Positions 1 to 5,458 of a stretch of 5,912 nucleotides of DNA are shown one piece after another (the first letter of the stretch is position 1; each line of letters begins with the position of its first letter). Origin of the DNA: Ignavibacteriales bacterium (lineage in GTDB: Bacteria > Bacteroidota > Ignavibacteria > UBA10030 > SZUA-254). A program made the translations under genes and the position numbers. The notes below the pieces were generated by a model. The model made no database searches. It worked only from the letters and a program-made list of their open reading frames with translations, and was not told where the DNA came from. Location of the stretch: assembly GCA_016207985.1 (NCBI GenBank), contig JACQYX010000029.1, positions 1,917 to 7,828 of the forward strand, read 5' to 3'.

Positions 1-1184
1 ACCGAGTATTCCGAGTAAACTGCTTCCGGATTACCTGTCCACTGTTTTATCTTTTGTGAAGCTGAGCTGCGTTCCCAAATGCCAATGAGCCAGAGTGCGG
101 TAAAATTCCAACGAGCGAGCCGATTTAATTCTTCATCGGGAATTTCATTCAGTTTGGTAATCGGTCGTTTATACTTTTTCGAAAGCTGATCTAACCACAC
201 ATAAATGTTTTTCGCCAGAAGAACTACATTAGGCATCCAGGCGAAATCGGATGTGAAGCGCTCGAGGTCGAGCAGTCCCGCATCGACTAATTCATGATAC
301 TTGTAAGTTGGCACAGGAGGTGTCGGGGCTTCACCATGGAAAATTATTCTCATATCCTCCTTGAATAAATCGCCAGCACTTAAGATTCTCTTTAGAAATT
401 TATCAGAGAGGATCAGTCCCCAATTTTTTTTGATATACTCAAGCTGCCCTCCTAAACTGCTGGGGCTTGCGAGTATCGGTGCGCGCAGTAAATCAAAAAT
501 GTACTGGTTTTGCGGACCGAATCGCTTCTCTGTCTGAAATAATTTCTCTGCCTCGCTGATCAATTGGAAATATGCTGTTCGCTCTTTTAAATCTTTATCA
601 TTAAACAATTCTTTGAATGGTGTATTTGCTGGATTGATATTGCTGAAGTATAAAAGAATAAGCTCTTCCAGCGTTACCTCGGTATGCGGTTTGCCGCCGG
701 TGGTCGACTTGAGGTAATCCTCAAGCGTGCTTTCACCCAGGTAAACTTCGAGTGGTGGAAAAAGGATTCCAAACTGGTTGAGTGTTTCATTAAATTTATC
801 CGACTTTACAGTCTGATCTATTTTGTTGATCACTCGCTCAAACACTTTCGGGTTTGCAGTTTCCTCATAGAGCCGCAACACATAATGATAAATCTCATCT
901 ATGAGTCCCATTGCATTCAGTTGTCCTGCTCTGATACTTTGTTCGGGATGTTTCTGAAGATCACGCAGTGCATTCATCTTCTGTGCGAGCAGCCGGACGG
1001 CGTGGTAGTTTGGGAAGATCACATTTCCACTACTTGTGAAAAGCGATTGATCTACCTGATACTTTTTCCGAGCGGAAGCGAGAATATGAAATTCAAATCG
1101 GGGATAAACCTTTTTGGATTGTTGGAGTCCGCCTGTGGCGGATGGAAATTTGGAGAGGGTGAGATTTAAAATGTGAGTGATCAT
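1..1184 (-). CDS. GH13 alpha-amylase-family protein, N-terminal 394 codons (3' end outside window)
   Basis: An open frame runs from ATG at 1184 to the left edge without a stop. I recognise it as the N-terminal part of a large GH13 family protein, usually over 1000 residues, that acts on alpha-glucans. Residues about 30-320 form a mostly helical region, including a segment near 45-70 (DQSLFTSSGNVIFPNYHAVR) and one near 222-258 (RFGPQNQYIFDLL, then GGQLEYIKKNWG). The catalytic barrel starts near residue 320: PNVVLLAKNIYVWLDQLS, then LARWNFTALWLIGIWERS at about 356-373, the GH13 early-strand pattern, then QWTGNPEAVYSEYS at the edge. The catalytic Asp/Glu residues would lie beyond the window, so activity cannot be judged. 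The start overlaps the stop of the upstream ATP-grasp gene by one base (TAATG), which implies translational coupling. A G+C-rich palindrome lies within codons 15-20. The exact substrate is unknown. Confidence 0.85.
   Translation of the reverse strand, partial: MITHILNLTLSKFPSATGGLQQSKKVYPRFEFHILASARKKYQVDQSLFTSSGNVIFPNYHAVRLLAQKMNALRDLQKHPEQSIRAGQLNAMGLIDEIYHYVLRLYEETANPKVFERVINKIDQTVKSDKFNETLNQFGILFPPLEVYLGESTLEDYLKSTTGGKPHTEVTLEELILLYFSNINPANTPFKELFNDKDLKERTAYFQLISEAEKLFQTEKRFGPQNQYIFDLLRAPILASPSSLGGQLEYIKKNWGLILSDKFLKRILSAGDLFKEDMRIIFHGEAPTPPVPTYKYHELVDAGLLDLERFTSDFAWMPNVVLLAKNIYVWLDQLSKKYKRPITKLNEIPDEELNRLARWNFTALWLIGIWERSSASQKIKQWTGNPEAVYSEYS
1128..1142. repeat. Short REP-like palindrome inside the GH13 coding start
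   Basis: TCCGCC-TGT-GGCGGA is a perfect 6-bp inverted repeat with a 3-base loop. It lies within codons 15-20 of the GH13 gene (Ser-Ala-Thr-Gly-Gly-Leu on the coding strand) and is much richer in G+C than its surroundings. Palindromes of this kind are often dispersed repeats in related genomes, but I see only this copy in the window. It could also form an mRNA hairpin about 40 bases after the start codon. Confidence 0.4.
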
Positions 1185-2125
1185 TAAAGTTTGTTTCCAT
1201 TCTTCTGATTAAGGTGGGATTTTACATGTTCTGAGATGAGCTGTTCGATCTTATGGACAATATTATCGGGTGCGCCGTTGAAGTATTTCGATTGAAGCCG
1301 CATGTCGCAGACTTCATTTACATAATCGACAATCACAAACTTGTTACTCTCTGTGATTGCAATCTCCGATGAGAAAAAATCAAGTCCGCAAATTCGCTGG
1401 ATGGTCTCCATCGCACTTCTTAGCCCTTGCAGTTGAAAGCAAATCTCTTCTTCTGTTGTTAATTCTGTATAACGGTGTGTTTTATCGTCCCACCAGCATG
1501 GTATTATTTCACCGAAGGCAAAATAAACTCTGAACCAGGCACGTTTGTCACCAAGCGCTTTCGGTATTATCATTTCCTGTAGAAGGTACTTATCGTTCTT
1601 GTGTTCCTGTCGATTCTTAATTACATCCGTTAAGTTTGTAGCATTGAGAATAACGCCGGTGCCGCCGCCGGTCGTGTTAGCGGGCTTGATAACAAACGGC
1701 TTGCCGAGGTTCTTCAGTTCATCTTCGTTAAGTGTAATACATCGTTGTTCATTGTACGGTGAGAGGATAATCGTAGTCGGTACATAAAGACCATTCGTGA
1801 TGAACTCAAGATGCATCGTTGCTTTATCAATTGCATGGATGACCCGATGATACGGATTGATTAAGCACGTTGCGTGTTCTTCCATCCATTTAACGAGAGG
1901 AAGAAATTCCGGGTCTGCATCGGTTGCGCGGTCGAAGAAAGCTTGAAAGACAAAATCACCTTGTTTGAGTGATTTGAGAACTTGCGGTAGATGATTAGTG
2001 TCGATTCGATAAGTAGAGATTCCCCGCAGGGAACATTCTCGCTCAATTCCAGCAATAAAATCTGAATCAAACTCCCAATTCCATGCGATTGCAAGATGAA
2101 ATATTTTTGTCCGTGATGGGTTCAT
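1184..2125 (-). CDS. ATP-grasp domain protein (RimK/glutathione-synthase-like ligase)
   Basis: This 313-residue cytoplasmic protein has the ATP-grasp fold, whose members use ATP to join a carboxylate to an amine or other nucleophile through an acyl-phosphate. Visible landmarks are an N-terminal pre-ATP-grasp region (1-95), IDKATMH with K101 at the entry to the ATP-grasp domain, KPFVIKPAN with the ATP-binding K147, a glycine-rich loop TTGGGTGV (151-158), the hinge LLQEMI (181-186), and the metal-binding end VDYVNEVCDMR with D267, N270 and E271. The substrate cannot be deduced. The start is fixed: there is no in-frame start upstream before a stop, and the next Met is residue 81. No Shine-Dalgarno is visible and a promoter lies right against the ATG, so the mRNA may be leaderless. 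The stop overlaps the ATG of the GH13 gene by one base, so the two products are probably made together. Confidence 0.88.
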   Translation of the reverse strand: MNPSRTKIFHLAIAWNWEFDSDFIAGIERECSLRGISTYRIDTNHLPQVLKSLKQGDFVFQAFFDRATDADPEFLPLVKWMEEHATCLINPYHRVIHAIDKATMHLEFITNGLYVPTTIILSPYNEQRCITLNEDELKNLGKPFVIKPANTTGGGTGVILNATNLTDVIKNRQEHKNDKYLLQEMIIPKALGDKRAWFRVYFAFGEIIPCWWDDKTHRYTELTTEEEICFQLQGLRSAMETIQRICGLDFFSSEIAITESNKFVIVDYVNEVCDMRLQSKYFNGAPDNIVHKIEQLISEHVKSHLNQKNGNKL

Positions 2126-2130
2126 GTTGG

Positions 2131-2159
2131 AATATACGGCTTTGAAGGGGAAAACTCAA
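2131..2159 (-). promoter_or_regulatory. Putative sigma70-like promoter of the ATP-grasp/GH13 operon, possibly leaderless
   Basis: On the minus strand TTGAGT (2154-2159; 4 of 6 to TTGACA) and TATATT (2131-2136; 5 of 6 to TATAAT) are separated by exactly 17 bases. The -10 element ends 5 bases before the ATG at 2125, so transcription would begin at or next to the start codon. This fits the lack of a Shine-Dalgarno. Found by eye; there is no experimental support. Confidence 0.4.
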
Positions 2160-2172
2160 TTTAAGATAAGGA

Positions 2173-2206
2173 TATAAAAAGCCAGCCCATAATAAAAGCT
2201 GGCTCG
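2173..2206 (-). terminator. Intrinsic terminator of the nikR-outer membrane protein unit
   Basis: On the minus strand AGCCAGC (2198-2204) pairs perfectly with GCTGGCT (2180-2186) across an 11-base loop and is followed by TTTTT/ATAT. It lies about 30 bases after the stop of the outer-membrane gene and before the promoter of the ATP-grasp gene, so it separates the two transcription units. Confidence 0.85.
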
Positions 2207-2236
2207 GGAAGATAATACTTTTACGTTATAAAGAAA

Positions 2237-2968
2237 TCAGAGGATAACTTTGGTTGTTAGTGCGAAACCAAAATCGCGCGAGTTAGCAAGTCCTTTTGCA
2301 ATTTCATTCTGCAAATAGACACTCTTTCCTATGTATGCACCGAGGAAGAGACTTGCTGCGAATTCGCTTTGTGTAATTCGCTGACCAGCAGAGCTGCTGC
2401 TTTGTACACTTGCATATTCTGCACCAACTCCGATTATACCAGTCTGGTTGAAATCATAAAAGATGCCTGTGTGACCACCCATGGTCATATCTTTATCCTC
2501 GAATGTGTATGTCGCAGTTGGATGAATAACATATGTGAGTTGATCGGAGTGGAAAATGTTTGGTAGTGAAAATGTCATTTCGTTCTCAGTACCATCAAAT
2601 GTTCCTACCTGTTCAGCAATGACGTCGAGTGTATAATCCTGTACTTCAGAAGAATGAAGATGATACACACCTCTTAGACCGTATGTATCGATCCTAAAAT
2701 CATTGCGGGGCTTTTCGCCAGAGCCAAGACTAAGTTGGATCGAGAAGTTCCGTGCTGCACCGTAATAAATATTTCCATTCAAGAAGAACATATCGTTTTC
2801 CGGAGTTCCAATGTTGTTGAACGAATATTCATTATTTACATCCAAAACAAGTGATCGATATGGATAAACCATCGATCCTTTACGCAAGAATAGATATGTG
2901 TCAAAACATGGATATGCAGTAGTTGCAAACATGGAGAGAATTACCACCGTGAGTATAAATTTTTTCAT
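2237..2968 (-). CDS. Predicted outer-membrane beta-barrel protein in the nikR operon
   Basis: This 243-residue secreted protein has a clear signal peptide: MKK, a hydrophobic stretch IL...MFA to about residue 16, and likely cleavage after A18 (TTA|YPCFD). The mature part has alternating hydrophobic/polar strands with aromatic girdles and charged turns, for example MFFLNGNIYYG (60-70), FSIQLSLGSG (75-84), HPTATYTFED (149-158), TGIIGVGAEYASVQ (176-189) and FAASLFLGAYIG (203-214). This suits a small outer-membrane barrel of roughly 8-12 strands. I do not recognise a named family. A good Shine-Dalgarno, AAAGGG, lies 7 bases before the ATG. It follows nikR with no terminator between, and the ancestral nikR frame would end only 11 bases upstream. 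A role in nickel passage or sensing at the outer membrane is therefore inferred from context alone. The gene ends before an intrinsic terminator. Confidence 0.8.
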   Translation of the reverse strand: MKKFILTVVILSMFATTAYPCFDTYLFLRKGSMVYPYRSLVLDVNNEYSFNNIGTPENDMFFLNGNIYYGAARNFSIQLSLGSGEKPRNDFRIDTYGLRGVYHLHSSEVQDYTLDVIAEQVGTFDGTENEMTFSLPNIFHSDQLTYVIHPTATYTFEDKDMTMGGHTGIFYDFNQTGIIGVGAEYASVQSSSSAGQRITQSEFAASLFLGAYIGKSVYLQNEIAKGLANSRDFGFALTTKVIL

Positions 2969-2975
2969 GATTATG

Positions 2976-2981
2976 CCCTTT
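2976..2981 (-). promoter_or_regulatory. Shine-Dalgarno of the outer-membrane gene, overlapping the ancestral nikR stop
   Basis: AAAGGG lies 7 bases before the ATG at 2968. Its first two bases are the last two of the TAA (2980-2982) at which the restored nikR frame would end. This is the arrangement expected of adjacent genes in one operon. Confidence 0.6.
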
Positions 2982-3060
2982 AATGTTTATGAATATGTTT
3001 ATTAGAGTTTGATTCTTTTCCGATGGAAGTTGTGAGTGTTAACTTACCGTGCTTTACTCC
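2980..3060 (-). pseudogene. nikR: Detached C-terminal coding remnant of nikR
   Basis: Read on the minus strand from 3060, these 26 codons plus TAA encode GVKHGKLTLTTSIGKES followed by NSNKHIHKH. The first part matches the conserved NikR C-terminus known from archaeal and bacterial members (GVKHGKL followed by TS/TT-x-GKE), the last strand of the nickel-binding ACT-like domain. It is cut off from nikR by the extra copy of the 11-bp repeat at 3061-3082, which adds a stop and shifts the frame. If one repeat copy is removed, the frame is continuous from the nikR ATG for 148 residues. The histidine-rich tail may be an extra nickel-binding feature. Confidence 0.75.
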
Positions 3061-3082
3061 CTTGAAACTCACTTGAAACTCA
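3061..3082. repeat. Perfect 11-bp tandem duplication that creates the nikR stop codon
   Basis: CTTGAAACTCA occurs twice in direct succession (3061-3071 and 3072-3082) with no mismatch; on the coding strand it reads TGAGTTTCAAG. The first coding-strand copy supplies the bases for Leu(part)-Ser-Phe-Lys, and the first three bases of the second copy are the TGA that ends nikR. Exact identity and direct abutment point to a recent duplication, and slippage could reverse it. Confidence 0.95.
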
Positions 3083-3437
3083 GGAGTTTTTCAGCGATTT
3101 GTTTTAAAATCCCCGCTTTGCCTTTAAGCAAGATAACTTCAAAGCAGTGATCATGATCGAGGTGAACATGACTTGTAGAAATGATGTTGTGGAAGTGTTT
3201 ATGCTGCAAGTTGGCAAGACTTTTTTCAAGCTCTCGTTTGTGGTGATCATAGATATAAACCAAAGCACCGTAAACTTCGCCGATAGCCGTTTGTATGTTT
3301 TCTTCAACCAATTTATCACGAACTATGTCGCGTATGGCTTCAGAGCGATTGGTATAACCTTTTTTATTTATAAGTTTATCAAATTGTCCGAGGAGGGAGT
3401 GCTCCATCGAGACACCAAAACGAATGAGTTTTTCCAT
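3069..3437 (-). CDS. nikR: NikR nickel-responsive regulator, C-terminally truncated
   Basis: NikR is a tetrameric nickel-sensing transcription factor with an N-terminal ribbon-helix-helix (RHH) DNA-binding domain and a C-terminal ACT-like nickel-binding domain. Here the RHH spans residues 3-43 (IRFGVSMEHSLLGQFDKL, then the hallmark GYTNRSEAIRDIVRDKL). The nickel ligands aligned to E. coli His76, His87, His89 and Cys95 are H79, H90, H92 and C98 (motif HVHLDHDHC), all present. At 122 residues the protein is short: family members continue with GVKHGKL after the helix ending LLSLK, and that segment is encoded just downstream (2980-3060) but is cut off by an 11-bp tandem duplication that makes the TGA. 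The missing part is the final strand of the sensor domain, so tetramer stability or nickel response may be altered. No Shine-Dalgarno is visible: the operator ends 4 bases before the ATG. The product is certain; its function is uncertain. Confidence 0.95.
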   Translation of the reverse strand: MEKLIRFGVSMEHSLLGQFDKLINKKGYTNRSEAIRDIVRDKLVEENIQTAIGEVYGALVYIYDHHKRELEKSLANLQHKHFHNIISTSHVHLDHDHCFEVILLKGKAGILKQIAEKLLSFK

Positions 3438-3441
3438 ATTT

Positions 3442-3472
3442 TTGTGCTACGTTTTTAACAAATGTAGCACAA
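3442..3472. promoter_or_regulatory. Predicted NikR operator
   Basis: A perfect inverted repeat, TTGTGCTAC-N13-GTAGCACAA, has 9-bp arms and 22 bp between arm centres, two helical turns apart. E. coli NikR sites (GTATGA-N16-TCATAC) have the same centre spacing. The core GTGCTAC-N13-GTAGCAC differs by one symmetric base from the GTGTTAC-N13/14-GTAACAC consensus described, as I recall, for Geobacter-type NikR. It lies 4 bases before the nikR ATG and covers the predicted -7 promoter element, so binding would block transcription of nikR and the gene behind it. Confidence 0.8.
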
Positions 3473-3489
3473 TATATTATTAAATGCAA
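3459..3489 (-). promoter_or_regulatory. Bacteroidota-type promoter of nikR
   Basis: On the minus strand TTGC (3486-3489) is followed after 19 bases by TACATTTG (3459-3466), a perfect match to the TAnnTTTG -7 element of Bacteroidota primary-sigma promoters, at the usual 19-21 base spacing from the TTTG/TTG box. The -7 element lies between the two operator arms. Transcription would start near 3452-3454, leaving a leader of about 15 bases. Located by eye. Confidence 0.55.
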
Positions 3490-3533
3490 GAAAAAAATCC
3501 GCCCAAGAGTAATCCTTTTATATGGTTTCTTAG

Positions 3534-3570
3534 AAAAAGAAAAGCCGATTCGTGATGAATCGGCTTTTTT
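3534..3570 (-). terminator. Intrinsic terminator of the aminotransferase gene
   Basis: A 12-bp perfect stem (3540-3551 with 3557-3568, core AAGCCGATTC/GAATCGGCTT) has a 5-base loop. On the minus strand it is followed by a T-rich run (TTTTTCTTTTTC counting the stem end). It lies about 30 bases after the aminotransferase stop and before the nikR promoter. The plus strand also ends in Ts, so it could work in both directions, but no plus-strand gene enters it. Confidence 0.9.
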
Positions 3571-3597
3571 AAGAATCTAAGCAGAATTCTTGTTTTT

Positions 3598-4746
3598 TTA
3601 TCTTTTCTTCAATGCTTTCCGTATACTGTCTAAAGCCCACTCGATGTTTGGGATTGAATTGGCATACGAGAAGCGTAGATAACCCTCCCCGAATTTTCCA
3701 AATGCAGTTCCCGATAAGCACGCTATTCCGGCTTCGTTCAAAAGGAAATCGGCAAGATCGCGAGAGCTCATTCCAGTACCTTTGATGTTCGGGAAAACGT
3801 AAAACGCACCATGCGGTCGGTGGCATTTGAATCCGGGAATGGAATTTAATCCATCAACGATTACATCTCGCCGTTTTTTGAATTCATCGACCATTTTATG
3901 GACTTCGTTCCATGGACCGTTCAGTGCCTCAACGGCGGCGATCTGTGAGAAGCTCGCAGTGCAAGATACACTATTTATTTCGAGCTGACAAATCAGTGGA
4001 ACTAATTCAGTAGGCATGACACCATAACCAAGTCGCCAACCGGTCATAGCAAAAGTTTTTGAGAAACCATCAAGGATAATCGTCCGCTCCTGCATGCCGG
4101 GCTCAGCAGCAATACTGTAATGTTTGAAATCGCCATAAACTATCTGACTGTAAATCTCGTCTGCAAGTACAATCAAATTGTTTTCAACTGCGAGTTTCGC
4201 AATCTGCTTCAGATCGTCCTGTGTAAGAATTCCGCCGGTTGGGTTTTGCGGTGAATTCAAAATCAGCAGCCGGGTTTTTTTCGTGATAAGTTTTTTTAGG
4301 TCATTAACGTCGACACGGAACTCGTTTTCTTCTTTCAGTGCAAGTGGTACAGCTTTTGCGCCAACAAACTCGATGACCGATTCATATATCGGGAAACCGG
4401 GATTGGGATAGATCACTTCGTCGCCTTCATCCACAGTCGCCATTATAAGGTAGAACATAATTGGTTTGCCGCCCGGCGTGACGACAACGTTATCGGGCAT
4501 TACTTCTATACCGCGTGTCTGCGAGATATGTTTTGCAATCGCTTCACGCAGAGGTGGTAAGCCGGGTGCAGGTCCGTAGTGAGTGTAATTATCATCAATT
4601 GCTTTTTTGGCTGCTAACTTGATGTTCATAGGTGTATCGAAATCAGGTTCACCGATTTCAAGGTGAACGATTTTTTTACCTTGCGATTCGAGCGCTTTTG
4701 CTTTAGCGAGAACTAAAAATGCCGTCTCGGTGCCGAGCCGGCTCAT
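3598..4746 (-). CDS. Class I/II PLP-dependent aminotransferase (AspC-like)
   Basis: This 382-residue cytoplasmic fold-type I aminotransferase moves an amino group between an amino acid and a 2-oxo acid using pyridoxal phosphate. Landmarks are the substrate loop LEIGEPDFDTP (29-39), TPGGKPIMF (90-98) near the phosphate site, NPGFPIYES (115-123), NSPQNPTGG with N168 (164-172), DEIYSQIVY with D196 and Y199, SKTFAMTGWRLGY with the PLP-linking K230 and phosphate-binding R238, and YLRFSYA with carboxylate-binding R358. The length is typical. The TPGGKP version of the phosphate loop, where aspartate aminotransferases often have TPGAKQ, marks a subgroup whose substrate cannot be assigned here. The ATG at 4746 is the only sensible start, because an in-frame stop lies five codons upstream. 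The Shine-Dalgarno is weak. It has its own likely promoter and terminator and seems to be a single-gene unit, though read-through from the thioredoxin gene 81 bases upstream is possible. Confidence 0.95.
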   Translation of the reverse strand: MSRLGTETAFLVLAKAKALESQGKKIVHLEIGEPDFDTPMNIKLAAKKAIDDNYTHYGPAPGLPPLREAIAKHISQTRGIEVMPDNVVVTPGGKPIMFYLIMATVDEGDEVIYPNPGFPIYESVIEFVGAKAVPLALKEENEFRVDVNDLKKLITKKTRLLILNSPQNPTGGILTQDDLKQIAKLAVENNLIVLADEIYSQIVYGDFKHYSIAAEPGMQERTIILDGFSKTFAMTGWRLGYGVMPTELVPLICQLEINSVSCTASFSQIAAVEALNGPWNEVHKMVDEFKKRRDVIVDGLNSIPGFKCHRPHGAFYVFPNIKGTGMSSRDLADFLLNEAGIACLSGTAFGKFGEGYLRFSYANSIPNIEWALDSIRKALKKR

Positions 4747-4767
4747 TCGTTGTGCGTTCTACCTGAT

Positions 4768-4796
4768 ATTATCATTTTATGGATTCTCGTTTTCAG
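4768..4796 (-). promoter_or_regulatory. Putative sigma70-like promoter of the aminotransferase gene
   Basis: On the minus strand CTGAAA (4791-4796; 4 of 6 to TTGACA) and GATAAT (4768-4773; 5 of 6 to TATAAT) are 17 bases apart. They lie in the 81-base gap after the thioredoxin gene, giving a leader of about 15 bases. No terminator is visible in this gap. Confidence 0.35.
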
Positions 4797-4827
4797 TACG
4801 TTGGCGGCTTGTTAAGAAACCAGTGCT

Positions 4828-5382
4828 TTATTTTTTCTCAATGAATTTTAAAGCTTCTTTAATTAGCGGTTCGAGTGCGTCTTCGCTTGCATATCCAACG
4901 AATTCTTTTACGAGAGTTCCATCTGGTCGGAATAAATAACTATCAGGTATTCCATATGTTCCATACGCTTTTGCTATCTCGTCCTTAATACCGATTTGCC
5001 AACGCATCTTGTACTTCTCCATGAATGTCCTCACGTCGCTCTCGTTCGTTTGCACTGCAACACCGATAATCTCAAAACCTTTCGGATGGTATTTTTCATA
5101 TAACCGCACGAATCCCGGCGTCTCCATCTTGCATGGTCCACACCACGGTGCCCAGATATTTACGAGAACGACTTTTCCGGCATAGTCCGATAACTTGATA
5201 GTTTTTCCATCCAGTGTTTTTAGTGTAAAATTGTACTTGCCATAATTTGCAGCAACCTTCAGGACGCTTTCTTTTGCCTGAGACTTTATCTTGTCTGTTT
5301 TTTTGGATTGCTGTCCGAATGTAGCTATCGTAGCGATTGCACAGACGATTAAAATGATAATATGATATTTGAATAACTTCAT
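4828..5382 (-). CDS. TlpA/ResA-like exported thioredoxin-fold protein
   Basis: This 184-residue thiol-disulfide oxidoreductase is exported and probably works on the outer side of the inner membrane, reducing disulfides in periplasmic or membrane proteins as ResA, TlpA and CcmG do. Counting from the chosen start, residues 1-24 are a signal peptide or membrane anchor (MKLFKYHIIILIVCAIATIA). The AhpC/TSA-thioredoxin domain spans about 48-180, with the N-terminal FTLKTLDGKTIKLSDYAGKV, the active site WAPWCGPCKMETP (redox cysteines C81 and C84), and the cis-proline loop YGIPDSYLF (P146). The frame opens with GTG GTG at 5388; I prefer the ATG at 5382 because AAAGAG lies 5 bases before it and it starts a typical signal peptide. 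A four-helix bundle gene lies upstream and an aminotransferase downstream; neither suggests a specific substrate. Confidence 0.93.
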   Translation of the reverse strand: MKLFKYHIIILIVCAIATIATFGQQSKKTDKIKSQAKESVLKVAANYGKYNFTLKTLDGKTIKLSDYAGKVVLVNIWAPWCGPCKMETPGFVRLYEKYHPKGFEIIGVAVQTNESDVRTFMEKYKMRWQIGIKDEIAKAYGTYGIPDSYLFRPDGTLVKEFVGYASEDALEPLIKEALKFIEKK

Positions 5383-5393
5383 CACCACTCTTT

Positions 5394-5410
5394 AAAAAGA
5401 TGAAGGATGG
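5394..5410 (+). repeat. Left arm of inverted repeat flanking the four-helix bundle gene
   Basis: AAAAAGATGAAGGATGG on the plus strand matches the reverse complement of 5814-5831 except for one missing G. It is followed by a G6 run and a second GAAGGATGAA unit (5415-5424). It lies in the 76-base gap before the thioredoxin gene. Confidence 0.7.
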
Positions 5411-5458
5411 GGGGTGAAGGATGAATGACTTTAAATAGATACACGCCCAGAAAAATCA

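Noticed and set aside
684..1169. 161-codon open frame on the plus strand
   Set aside because: It lies wholly antisense to the GH13 coding region, which has clear family motifs; its translation has no recognisable domain and is rich in Cys, Phe and Leu, as antisense frames often are.
2903..2915. Lipoprotein lipobox at the Cys21 of the outer-membrane protein
   Set aside because: The residue before the Cys is proline and the preceding residues (AYP) do not fit a lipobox; ordinary signal peptidase I cleavage after A18 is more likely.
3032..3047. Imperfect palindrome GTGAGTGTTAACTTAC and nearby GTAAAGCAC as a second NikR site ahead of the outer-membrane gene
   Set aside because: The arms are not in the inverted 22-bp arrangement, the match is weak, and the bases are explained as former nikR C-terminal codons.
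3147..3458. 103-codon plus-strand frame opposite nikR
   Set aside because: It is antisense to unmistakable NikR motifs and runs through the operator; no coding signs of its own.
4747..4827. Terminator between the thioredoxin and aminotransferase genes
   Set aside because: No stable stem with a following T-run could be found on the minus strand in this gap.
5383..5388. GTG start for the thioredoxin-like gene
   Set aside because: The ATG at 5382 has better Shine-Dalgarno spacing and begins a normal signal peptide; the GTG codons add only Met-Val.
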